Assembly: GCA_033558025.1 (NCBI GenBank)
Contig: JAUCEF010000014.1
Location: forward strand, 3,782,001 to 3,846,000
Direction of reading: 5' to 3'
DNA length: 64,000 nt
Source of the DNA: Phytophthora sp. 'mugwort'
Taxonomy: Eukaryota > Oomycota > Peronosporomycetes > Peronosporales > Peronosporaceae
A model generated the notes under the pieces. It was not told the origin of the DNA, ran no database searches, and was given only the letters and a program-made list of their open reading frames with translations. The position numbers and the translations under genes are program-made. Position 1 is the stretch's first letter. Every line of letters starts with the position of its first letter. This document shows, one piece after another, positions 42,319 to 51,754 of this stretch.

Positions 42319-42589
42319 ACAGATAAGTGGATGAATCCAAGCTGCTCAATATTCTTGCCACACAGTGATACACCGTCGTCTACGTGAGTACTCCTTTATT
42401 GTTGAGCATCGACTTTCCTCACAAAAGGTCACGCATTTTAAATCTGAACAATAGCCAATTTTTATTAATTGGTTACGGAAGAAATAGTTACTGTCAATTC
42501 GATATATTGCACGACCCTTCCCTGTTGGATCAAGCATGAACGGAATATACAATTGAAATGGTTTGAAAACTCGGCAAAAAATATTTTGT

Positions 42590-43000
42590 AATATTTTTTT
42601 ATCATAACTGCGATACCAAATTTTTCCGCATCTAAACAAATCTAAACTCGCATTAAAATACTCCTTTGTATCGTTGCTATCCTTGATGTATTCGGAACGG
42701 GTCTTACCCCCGCCAGTGCGAAAGATCTTCCTTAAGTACATGCACTGCAAAATTTATTTGAAAGATCCACCAATTCGGCAGATGCATTTTACTTCAGTGG
42801 GTCTCTAAGTTTGAGATCATCCAAACGCAAATATTAACACTGCGAGCGACTACTGCGCGCCAAAATCGGTTTTTGAAGTAATGCTGGATAAACAGAGACG
42901 TATGCGCTAATACAGAAGCGTTGTCCCTATTCAGTTTTACACCATTAATAACTCATGGTTCGCAATTCAATTAAATTATTTTGAAAAGAGCTTGTTGAAG
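42590..43000 (+). pseudogene. Unidentified decayed coding stretch, module copy 1
   Basis: The plus strand resembles 61555-61960 in the second module. Shared pieces include AAATTTATTTGAAAGATCCAC against AAATGTACTTGAAAGATCCAC (KIYLKDPP versus KMYLKDPH) and CTAATACAGAAGCGT. Stops occur throughout copy 1. I do not know the protein. It always sits just upstream of the effector pseudogene. Confidence 0.4.
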
Positions 43001-43059
43001 TTTTGTTCCCGCTAAATGCGAAGTCTCATCATATTTTCGGAAAACAAGCAAGGTATGCA

Positions 43060-43075
43060 GCTCAATCCCCATTTT
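43060..43075 (+). promoter_or_regulatory. Oomycete Inr/FPR-like core promoter, effector copy 1
   Basis: GCTCAATCCCCATTTT matches the oomycete core consensus of the form GCTCATTYYNCAWTTT with one or two differences, 38 bases before the effector ATG. It is followed by CATCCAACACAAGTCCCGTG, also seen after the promoter in copy 2. Confidence 0.65.
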
Positions 43076-43112
43076 CCTCCATCCAACACAAGTCCCGTGA
43101 AGTACCAACACC

Positions 43113-43646
43113 ATGCGTGTGTTACCTTCTGCTACTCGGTGCTGCCACCATTCTCGATGGCATCAGTGACGTCTCGGCAGCCACATGCTTGGCCCATATT
43201 CATCTGTCGAAGGCGACCTCGGACAAGATCACTCATTCCGTCGGAGCTGTCCACCAACCAGCCAACGGAATTTAAAAAAAGCTCAAGACAGACGATTCTG
43301 ATGACGTGGAAGGTGAAGAGAGGAGTAACGAAAGACTTGTTGCCGCGCTAGAAGGCTGCTACCGACTTTCCGGAGTGTAAGCAAAATGGACTTTGACGAT
43401 GCTTGGCACCGCCTACAAATGCATTCGCATCTGAAGTGGCAGCAGAGGGAAGTTGTCTTGGCATTGCATAAGCTTTCGCCGCAGGAGCACAAGGCTGTCC
43501 TGTTAACCGCAGCGGGCAATACTTCTGACTGTTGTCGTAAGAGAATTCCTGTCTTAGAAACAATAATAAAAGCAAGCCTCAGCGATTCACGACGAGTTGA
43601 TATACTCAATGATCTCGTTAGACTTAAAAACAAACTGCGAGGTTAA
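43113..43646 (+). pseudogene. RXLR-like effector pseudogene, copy 1
   Basis: The ATG at 43113 is followed within about ten bases by a 2-base loss relative to the expected frame, so the hydrophobic signal-peptide-like segment (YLLLLGAATI) lies in another frame. In that frame a stop at 43273-43275 falls where an RXLR motif would be expected, and an acidic VEGEERSNE segment follows, resembling the dEER part. A further 1-base shift near 43350 puts the C-terminal block (from MDFDDAWHRL at 43386 to the stop at 43644) in a third frame. That block contains ALHKLSPQEHKAVLL, shared with copy 2. RXLR effectors are secreted by oomycetes and act in host cells; this copy cannot make the full protein. The last block is open by itself and has its own ATG. 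Confidence 0.7.
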
Positions 43647-43650
43647 GCAG

Positions 43651-44022
43651 CACAATTTCTGGTAGAAACGTCGATATGTTTTTGTTTAATATGCGGGTGA
43701 GTACGGTAATGGGCGGTGCATGATGGTTTTAGATAGAAGAGATATTCGTTTACGAGGCTGTTGAGTTGCTCCCAGTTGTGCTTATTCTTATTCTCACAGA
43801 AATAGACCTGTAATCAGTACTTGAACCATCCAGTTAATGGGCCGTCGAAAAAAATAGAGATTCTTCTTGGTTTTTCCTTGCCTTCTTGTCCCATGTTATC
43901 CGCCTCTATTTGTTCAAGCATTTTGCTCGCATCTTCGTACTAGTATTATCGCGCTTGTACATTAAATGCTCATTCTTCAATTCACGCGGTAGTCGTCGCC
44001 AGCAAACGAACTCGTGGCCCAG
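43651..44022. other. Intergenic, upstream of membrane protein gene
   Basis: 372 bases with no coding sequence recognised. Holds the promoter of the gene starting at 44023. Confidence 0.4.
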
Positions 44023-46962
44023 ATGAAGAGGGGCAGCAGTCCTAACGTTGACGTAAAACCGACAACAATCCAGGAACCACCAAAACAAGAAATATCTTCC
44101 AAGCCGACGGTTAAAACAGAGACACCCCCTCGTGTCCAGCAACCACTCTTCCATGACTATGACATCTCGTACAAATCGTGCGCGGCCGTCTTCATGCTGG
44201 TCTTTCTTGGCGTCAGCTTTATTCCTTTCAAGGAGTATTATCTCGGCAGCTACGTCACCAAGCCATTCGACGAAATTAGAGATGAAGTCGCTGCTAGAAA
44301 GCTGAACCAAATGGGTGTCGTCATCAGTGGCGTGCATTATTTTGACACGTTCGAGCGCTCGCAGATCCCGCTCATTGATTTGACCACCAAGACTGGTCTC
44401 ACTCGTTCGACTGCTGCCACCTTGTCACTCACGGAATTCCTCGTTCGTGCAAATATTCGCCGACGTGATCTCCTCGCTGTACTACCCGAAGCAATCTTAT
44501 CGCAACCAGTGGATCTCATGGTAGACGGATTGGCGCCACTGTGTGGCCCAGTGACATCGTGGGAGACCCAACCGCAGTTTTTGTTTGGTAATTGGTTTCC
44601 GGCGATTCATCATGAATTCTGCCGGGATTTCCACGACAATTTCCCGCTCGATCGTTTCTTCAACTACCGTGGCAAGGCGCCTCTCGATGCCAACTTGTCG
44701 TCTATTGGCGATGTCACACTGGGTCTCATTGCTGTTGTCAATATGTCGGAGGTGTATTTACGCCACTTTAACGACGCACTTGTCGTCCGTAAGGTCATGA
44801 AGAACGTGCAAGAAGGTTACATGGATTTAGATCTGCCAGACTACACGAATACAGTGGCTGAAGCTATCGTAGATCGTTATAGTAAAGGCATTTCGCTCGC
44901 CAACGTCATTGAATTACTACCGGGATCGTTCGACATGGAACATGTGGCGTTGGTAGATGTGCTCGGTGTTCAAGCTCTTCTAGCTCATTATCTCGATACC
45001 CAGCAACTGACGATGGGGGTAAACGTGAACGGCGAGGCCGCGATTTTGGCTGAGGTGAACCATGCCACAGTTTCCTTCTTTACGTCAGACTTCTTGATCA
45101 ATACCGTCGGGATGCATTTGGTATCGACGATGCACTTGGCACCATTCTGGAACTGTGCGATCAAACACACATCGATGGACAAGGCAATTACCATCGATGA
45201 TGTGGATGGAGCAGCGATTAAGCAATGTGGACGTGATTTGTCGGTCATCATCCCCACGTTTGCAGTTAATCTGATGTTTCTGTTTCAGAAGGACGATCGA
45301 GACTACTCGAAACTGGATAATACGACTACATACACACTCGGACACCGACGAGAGACTGCAGCGGAGTATGTAGCAATGGATATCCCAGAAACACTCCCAC
45401 ATGCTCCACTGCTGGCAATCGATGGCTCTGCTTGGACAAAGGATCGCACTTCGACCCCCTCGCAGCCACCGCTCACTCCTTACGGGTACCTTTACACACC
45501 GGATTGCCGGGGCATCGTCGACTCTGTGATGCAGCAGAGCGGTCGCAATGTACAGAAATATCAAGCTTACATGGGAGATGGACTTGGTAAGTGTGCTTTC
45601 CGAGACTCACAGGAGACTGAGCTGCAAATCCTCTGTCGATTATTCATGACGTCCAACGAGGTTCAATTCCGAGCTCTTAACGGTAGTCTCATTGAACTTC
45701 CAGCATGTGCAGCCCTAGCGACACCTGGCGGTACCCCCGAGCTTCAACTTGTTGAGCAAGAAAACTTGCGCCAGATCGAATGGTTCATGATTGATACTAC
45801 AATGGTCAATCGCCGTATCCGAATCCAAGACAATACAAGTCGGCAGATTCGAACATTTCTGTTGATTCTCAACTTGATCGGCGCTTCTTATTATGCTCTC
45901 GAGTATCTTTTCATCTTAAAAAGCGTCTGGATTTTCATCCGCAACAGCGTGTATCGACCTGCCGCAGAAGTGCAATCGCGTTTTGGAACGGTGGATTCGT
46001 TCGCTCGTAACGCGCCGCCGCTTGTTCGGATCGGATTATTCGAACTATTGCAGTGCGATCCAGCGGACGGCGCTCTGGAACATCCTGGTACGATGGTACT
46101 GCTCTATCTCGGTGCCATTGGAGCTCTAAGCAATATCTTCTCACTCGGTTGTACTGCTCAGCTTTCAACTGCTGAGGGGAGTATCGTTATCTACTGCACG
46201 CCAGCGATCCCCATTCAAAGTCTTACGCTCGTGTTCACGACACTAAGCAGCAGCTATTGGGTCATTCGGATCACTCTACAAACGCGGTCGCTAGCAATGC
46301 GTCTGGATCATGCTGCACGCAGTGATTTTGCTCGATTCTGGGCACTGAATGCTGTGGCAGTCCTGGTTATCCACTTCAGCTGCAAGGTTGGGGCGGATTT
46401 GCTGCTCCGCAATGCCGAATTATACTCAGATCCGCACCTGTACGCAATCTTTGGCGGACTGGCAGTGGCACTAATCATCTCGTTGGGATTTATATTGCTT
46501 CACATCGCATCAACGGATTCTTCCAGGCTGCGTAGTCTTTTGCGTCAACGATCCTCCAGAACCGTGTGGCGTGAAGCCTCGTCAAGAGAGCAAAGTGACC
46601 GAGCTTTCGTTACAAAGTGGAGTACGCGTGGCCTCGACTCTGTCTTGTACCACTGTGCTACTCCTCAAATCGCGCGACAACTTGAGCTTTTCAGCACACG
46701 ACAACAAGAAGAAGGGAGCAATGTCCCGAGGAAATCCAAGAAATTTGCTGTCGACAGCGGCAAGCAGCCTACCGGCATTAACATGCATCAGTTCGTAACG
46801 GTTCATTGTGCTGCTGGATCACATGCCCACCTGAAAACAGTTAAGTGGTATCTAGACGAGAATGGAGCTGGTGGCGTCATGAGCGTGAGTCCAGTATCAA
46901 AGACGACGCGAGTGGTGTGCGCGTCTAGTAGCGCTACGGGCAAAGATGGAGCGCCACAATGA
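44023..46962 (+). CDS. Large multi-pass membrane protein, unknown family
   Basis: 979 residues from the ATG at 44023; the frame is open to a GTG nine bases earlier. A polar N-terminus of about 50 residues precedes a first membrane segment (CAAVFMLVFLGVSFIPF, about residues 53-70). A long hydrophilic region of about 530 residues follows, probably on the other side of the membrane. Then come five to six hydrophobic segments near residues 607-640, 689-710, 726-750, 772-790 and 805-825, including LLYLGAIGALSNIFSLG and VALIISLGFILLHIA. The tail is polar. I do not recognise the family; the layout is like other oomycete-specific surface or secretory-pathway proteins of unknown role. Length and clean coding bias support a real gene. 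Confidence 0.72.
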   Translation: MKRGSSPNVDVKPTTIQEPPKQEISSKPTVKTETPPRVQQPLFHDYDISYKSCAAVFMLVFLGVSFIPFKEYYLGSYVTKPFDEIRDEVAARKLNQMGVVISGVHYFDTFERSQIPLIDLTTKTGLTRSTAATLSLTEFLVRANIRRRDLLAVLPEAILSQPVDLMVDGLAPLCGPVTSWETQPQFLFGNWFPAIHHEFCRDFHDNFPLDRFFNYRGKAPLDANLSSIGDVTLGLIAVVNMSEVYLRHFNDALVVRKVMKNVQEGYMDLDLPDYTNTVAEAIVDRYSKGISLANVIELLPGSFDMEHVALVDVLGVQALLAHYLDTQQLTMGVNVNGEAAILAEVNHATVSFFTSDFLINTVGMHLVSTMHLAPFWNCAIKHTSMDKAITIDDVDGAAIKQCGRDLSVIIPTFAVNLMFLFQKDDRDYSKLDNTTTYTLGHRRETAAEYVAMDIPETLPHAPLLAIDGSAWTKDRTSTPSQPPLTPYGYLYTPDCRGIVDSVMQQSGRNVQKYQAYMGDGLGKCAFRDSQETELQILCRLFMTSNEVQFRALNGSLIELPACAALATPGGTPELQLVEQENLRQIEWFMIDTTMVNRRIRIQDNTSRQIRTFLLILNLIGASYYALEYLFILKSVWIFIRNSVYRPAAEVQSRFGTVDSFARNAPPLVRIGLFELLQCDPADGALEHPGTMVLLYLGAIGALSNIFSLGCTAQLSTAEGSIVIYCTPAIPIQSLTLVFTTLSSSYWVIRITLQTRSLAMRLDHAARSDFARFWALNAVAVLVIHFSCKVGADLLLRNAELYSDPHLYAIFGGLAVALIISLGFILLHIASTDSSRLRSLLRQRSSRTVWREASSREQSDRAFVTKWSTRGLDSVLYHCATPQIARQLELFSTRQQEEGSNVPRKSKKFAVDSGKQPTGINMHQFVTVHCAAGSHAHLKTVKWYLDENGAGGVMSVSPVSKTTRVVCASSSATGKDGAPQ

Positions 46963-47162
46963 TTGCACAGAGCTGACTCGGAACCATTTTACTTTTGGTT
47001 TGAATAACTTTAATTAATACACAACTATTAATACTGTAATTGTACGGCAGAGGTAGCTCGCCTCTGATTGGTCTGTTTAAATTTGCGAATTACCTTCTCC
47101 AGTATATTTATGTCGACCACCCCATTTCGCTTGACAAGCATTGATAGTCAGACCCGTCAAAC

Positions 47163-48887
47163 ATGTTCGTCAGAGAACCCGTGGCAGGTCCCTCCTACTC
47201 CTCCTCATCTCGACCCGCGTTCCTCTGCGTGGACGTCGTGGTGCGGGAGTACCCTCAGCTGGAAGCGCTTGATCACGTGATCAGCCAACTCAAGGCGCTG
47301 CTGGACGTGTCCACTGTCCTATCGGTTGCCATCGCCGCGCAGAACCAACCCGCGGATTCGCAGTCCTTAACGCTGTTAGAACACGCCGCGTCCCGCGAGA
47401 AGAGGAAGCTTTTCCATTGGTCCTCGGAGCTGAAACGCAGTTACAGACAATATCAGTTCGAAACGGCGTTAAATAACGCGGCAGCAAGAGGGTTCTACGC
47501 GGGTATTAGATGGCTACGCTCCAAGTACCACCCCAAGGGGAAATTTCATGGCGCCGAGAGAGCGGCAATTTACAGCGGGAATCTTCAAATGTTACGTTAT
47601 CTTCATGATGAATTTGGTAATAAGATGGTGGACGACGCGTCGGTGGACAGTCAGGATGCCATTGCACATGCAGCAGCCAATGGCCGACTGGACCTTGTCC
47701 AATGGTACTGCGAGATGAAAGGTCCATACGCCTTTGGATGGAACGTCATGGACGCAGCAGTGGCTTATAACCACATGGACGTCGTGCAGTATCTGGACAA
47801 TGTGCTAGGGAACCGATGTACAAGACGCGGACTTGAAAGAGCGGCGCTGAATGGACACTTGGACGTGGTAAAGTGGCTCAATGACTCGCGGTACTACGAA
47901 ATCAGGACTTTCCGGTCGTTGGAGAATGCGATTGCAGGAGGACACTTGGATATTGTCCAATACGTGATGGAGACTGTGGAGGTGGCCTATACCTCGTGGA
48001 CTCAAGCGGCGTTGACAACGGCTGTGACCTATGGACAGAGACACATTCTGCAATGGCTGCATGATCAAGCGTCGGTGGAAGCTGCGGCGCACAATCGACA
48101 CTACAGGTTTGATATTTACACGAACCAGTTGTATGCTGTAGCAAAGGAGGGCCATTTGGATGTATTGCAGTGGCTGCACGAACACAAGTATCCGGTTCAT
48201 TGTCGACGAGCGCATGTGGTGCGTGGAGCTGCTGCTGGAGGACACAAAAATATCATCGAGTGGATGGAGGAGACTTTTGAGCCGTTAAACCGTCAGAAAC
48301 ATCGTATTCGGGTTGACGGAGCTGGCGGATTTGGAGATCTACAGTTTGTGCAGTGGGTGCACCATCAGGGATACCGATTCACGGCCCACGCCATGAACGA
48401 CGCTGCTGCTGGAGGGTATTTGTCTATTGTGCGCTGGTTGCACAGGAACGTTGACAATGCAAAATGCACTGTAGCTGCGATGGATCGCGCAGCTGGAAAC
48501 GGATACTTAAATATTGTGGAGTTCCTTCATCAGAACCGCAAGGAAGGCTGCACAACTGCAGCTATGGATGATGCCGCACGCAACGGGCATCTGGAGGTGG
48601 TGAAATTCCTCTACACGAACCGGAGCGAGTACTGTACGGCGATGGCTGGTGAGTCGCGGTCAGTTGCGATGCTGCAATTTCTGAAGGATCACAAACGTCT
48701 TCGCTCTCGACTACCCAAGACGGTCGAGGCATCGACCAGAGGTGATCTGGAGTTATTGCAATGGTTGTACGGCCATGATCGGAAACACTTTGGCTTCGAG
48801 GCTGTTGTTGACGAAGCTCGAGAGCACAACCATTTTCATGTGCTGCGCTGGCTGGAGACGCTGCCGGAGGCTGGCAGATTCTTTTAG
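47163..48887 (+). CDS. Ankyrin-type repeat protein
   Basis: 574 residues. From about residue 100 to 550 there are repeated 30-35-residue units with the ankyrin-like core A-A-x-x-G-H-L-x-x-V-x-W-L. Examples are AAANGRLDLVQWYCE, AALNGHLDVVKWL, AIAGGHLDIVQYV, AAAGGYLSIVRWLHRN and AARNGHLEVVKFL. This tryptophan-containing version is greatly expanded in oomycetes. No signal peptide, membrane segment or catalytic domain is seen. It probably works as a protein-binding scaffold; the partner is unknown. ATG at 47163 is the first in frame. Confidence 0.85.
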   Translation: MFVREPVAGPSYSSSSRPAFLCVDVVVREYPQLEALDHVISQLKALLDVSTVLSVAIAAQNQPADSQSLTLLEHAASREKRKLFHWSSELKRSYRQYQFETALNNAAARGFYAGIRWLRSKYHPKGKFHGAERAAIYSGNLQMLRYLHDEFGNKMVDDASVDSQDAIAHAAANGRLDLVQWYCEMKGPYAFGWNVMDAAVAYNHMDVVQYLDNVLGNRCTRRGLERAALNGHLDVVKWLNDSRYYEIRTFRSLENAIAGGHLDIVQYVMETVEVAYTSWTQAALTTAVTYGQRHILQWLHDQASVEAAAHNRHYRFDIYTNQLYAVAKEGHLDVLQWLHEHKYPVHCRRAHVVRGAAAGGHKNIIEWMEETFEPLNRQKHRIRVDGAGGFGDLQFVQWVHHQGYRFTAHAMNDAAAGGYLSIVRWLHRNVDNAKCTVAAMDRAAGNGYLNIVEFLHQNRKEGCTTAAMDDAARNGHLEVVKFLYTNRSEYCTAMAGESRSVAMLQFLKDHKRLRSRLPKTVEASTRGDLELLQWLYGHDRKHFGFEAVVDEAREHNHFHVLRWLETLPEAGRFF

Positions 48888-49754
48888 ACTTTTTTTGGAA
48901 GTGCGCTCATACGACTATATTTCGCATTTGAAAATTAACATTTGAGCGCGATGCTGCTAAGTACTTCGAAGCACATGCTTCAGATGGATGTTGCTTGGTT
49001 CCAATACAGTAATCTGCCTCAATAAAGAAGTTGTGCTTTGCATAGAGACTTGAAGATACTAAGTCGTTAGGGCAAATTCAACCAAATTACAAAAGTCATT
49101 GTATCCAGTTATGAAGGTTCTAAATTATTGTGACTTTTTTTTATTAAGACATATTACTGTATTTCACTTCGTTGCGCCGGTACCACTCTCAACATCAGAT
49201 TTGCTGGATGAAATGCGGTTGTACGACGCAATTACTGTAGGTTAAGGAAGCCCAACTTGACACTCGACTATCCAATTATTGCAAGTGTAATGCATATTTT
49301 AGCCAATGAAGGCAGAGTCCCAACCAATCCCATTTTTTGGGGGTATTCATGATCGTTCTCAAATACCGTAATCTAGGTGTCAAGTGTCACCCCCACCCCA
49401 GCATATAGACAAATCCCATGAGCCGGATAAATTCGGGGAAATGTCAACACGTCTATGAGCTGAAAACGTTTTGTCAGAAGCGGTTAATGTGCGTCAGTTT
49501 GTTAGACCACTTTCGCAAATATTGACAGTACGTGTGTATGGGGTAAAGCCAGTCATAGTGTGTATGTTTCAGTGACAGCAGAGTCACCAAGTGTATGCGC
49601 ATCGAAACGATTTGGATGAAGGAAGCTCCCTAGCGGGTTACGACCCAAACCGGTCAAAACCCGGTGTTCGTGGGGTTTCCACCGGTCGGTGCGCACCGGT
49701 TTCCTGAGCTTTAATATGTCTGTCAGTGACAGATATTCCGACTGAGGGACAGCT
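48888..49754. other. Intergenic, left flank of second MULE
   Basis: AT-rich to about 49400, then more GC-rich with CCGGT-containing segments near 49650-49700. No gene recognised. The MULE left terminus probably lies within the last 300 bases; I could not define it. Confidence 0.35.
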
Positions 49755-51530
49755 ATGAACGGCGACGTCGACGATATTGGAGAGATCAGCGACTCTAGAA
49801 ACTCGGAGGAAACCAAGCCTACTCTTCGGGTAGGCTCGGTTTTCGAGACTGCAACGCTTGCCTTGCACGCTGTCCGAGACTACGCACTTGCTCAAGGACG
49901 AGCTGTCAATGTCAAGCAGCGAAGTGGTATGGACCACTTTATCAGTTGTACTTCGGATGATTGCAACTTCGGGGTTCAAGTGTACCGGAAGTGTCGTGCA
50001 GACAAGACTTACGGGCCTTGGTATATTTCTTCAATCGACGATAGCTCGTGAACTGCGTCTCTAGTGCCAATCCTACTAGACGTCAAATTGCTGAGCTTCC
50101 TACCTTTGCAAGTGCTGTTCGTGCTGATTGCACAATATCAGTAGCATCACTGACGGCTCAGATTCAGGCTCGGGATGGAATATCACTGATTAAGAAACGC
50201 AGAACGTTGTACCGAGCTCGACAGAACGTAAACGATATTGGCAACGCAGATCTCGCTGTATCCTACCAAAAGATTCCAGGGTATCTCGACCGGTTCATGG
50301 CCATGAACCAGGGATCTATGGCTACGGCTGAGCAAGATTCACAAGGGCGCTTCAAGCGCGCATTTGTGATTGTGAATGTGTTGCAAGCGCGGTCGTGGCG
50401 CGTCAGTGTGTCGTAGGGGGTGACTGTAGTCATTCTAAGTGTCCGTCTTATAGGGGGATGCAAATGCACTCTGTTGGTCGAGATGGAAACTTACGGAACA
50501 TCACGATTGCGTTTGGATTGGTTGAGGCTGAAAACATCGGTAACTACAACTGATTTCTCTCGAAGCTGACTGACCACGGGTATAAATTTACTGGGGTCCC
50601 GGTGTTTTGTGACCGAAGTACCACACTTATATCGGTTGCTACTGAATTGGGTCTCGACCCGAAGTATTGCACTTAACACATCATTCGCAATGTGTTGGCA
50701 CTTTTCGCAATTTTACGCACGGTCATAAGAGCCTTATAGAATGTGGAAGCTGAAGACCTTTACACCAGTCGGCTTAACCGGATTGAGTTCGAGCTTGGCG
50801 CCGATGTGAAGCAGTATCTCAGTCGATCCCGCCTGTCCCCTGGTGTGTCTCGCTAAACATTAGTTTCGTACCTCTCTACGGCAGGCGACCGTCCAGTTTT
50901 GTGGGGAGTGTCTTTGGTACCCAGTTAGTCAAAGGAATACGCCATTGCACCCGTACGCATTTATTCAAGCCAGGTGTGGTAGTTTTGTTGACGAGTGTTT
51001 CAAGCGATCGGAGAATGCCGAGAAATGGACTGGGCGCAAGTTGGTTCTTACACCCTCAGCGGATAAGCTTCACCAGAAACAAAGCTCAAAGATCGGCCAA
51101 TACTCGATTCAACATGCGTCCTCTGAGATCAGCTACGTGTACGCGACGGCAGCTTCGGCGCGAGTTCGACGTCGAGTAAACACGAGTATAGGAACATGCA
51201 CATGTGCTCATCGGAGGGGAATGCCATATCGGCATCTTATTGCGGCACTTGAGAACAGCGGTAAGCTCGCAGATGTGTTTACGTACTTCCAGCCTTGCTA
51301 CAAGGTATTTGAATACGCTGCAGCGTTTCTGGGCCAAGTTGGTCATCCCCCTCGACGGTGAATTTCCGTGCGACCCCACATAGCTGCCAGCGCGTTACGT
51401 GAAAAGCGTAGGCCGCCCGAAGACCAAGCGCATCAGAGGTATCAGTGAAGAAGGATCCGGATCCCTGCATCGTCGTTCACAATGTCAGCGGCGCGGCCAC
51501 AACAAGCGTACGTGCAACGAACAAAGTGGC
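49755..51530 (+). pseudogene. MULE transposase relic with SWIM finger and zinc knuckle
   Basis: The order of pieces is that of a MuDR-type transposase. The N-terminal DNA-binding-like part has HFISCTSDDCNFGVQVYRK (49755-50051). An adjoining frame has PTRRQIAELPTFASAV to GYLDRFMAMNQ (50048-50416). The catalytic core follows with VGRDGNLRNITIAFGLVEAE near 50480 and GVPVFCDRSTTLISVATEL near 50600, the last containing the second Asp. A C-terminal SWIM finger lies near 51195-51240 (TCTCAHRRGMPYRHLI), and a zinc knuckle near 51475 (CQRRGHNKRTC). Frameshifts at about 50045, 50420 and 50930 and several stops break it. It differs from the MULE at 20.3-24.4 kb, so the two belong to separate lineages. 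Confidence 0.75.
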
Positions 51531-51754
51531 TAATCTCGAAACAAATCGACGTCCCTTAGTAGGTTTAAACTAATAATGAAGTAACTGCTACATTCCATGT
51601 CTTCCCTCATGTTATATCTAACCTGGATTTTAAAGTTATTGTATATCACTCCCTCATTAGTATAAAAGCCTTTTAAGTAAGATGGCCGTGCAGACGTGTC
51701 ATAGATGGCGTCACGAGTGTCATGGAACTCAGCAATTTTAATTTTTTAATCGTG

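Larger units (their letters stand above)
39425..42565. repeat. Large palindrome carrying two identical genes
   Basis: Arms 39543-40900 and 41087-42444 are exact reverse complements, 1,358 bases each, apart from one base I found (A at 39650 against C at 42337, where T would pair). The unique spacer is 40901-41086. Mirrored coordinates add to 81987 throughout, with no indel. Outside the arms homology goes on in diverged form: AATTAATAAAAAT near 39510 and its complement near 42460, and GCGTTCATG... near 39445 against its complement near 42540, with an 8-base and an 11-base indel. The sharp change from near-identity to obvious divergence marks the limits of a homogenised tract. Confidence 0.95.

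Noticed and set aside
42346..42750. 134-codon open frame on the minus strand beside the palindrome
   Set aside because: The plus strand of this region matches the coding-like stretch at 61.5-61.9 kb, so the minus-strand frame is probably chance, and it overlaps the palindrome flank.
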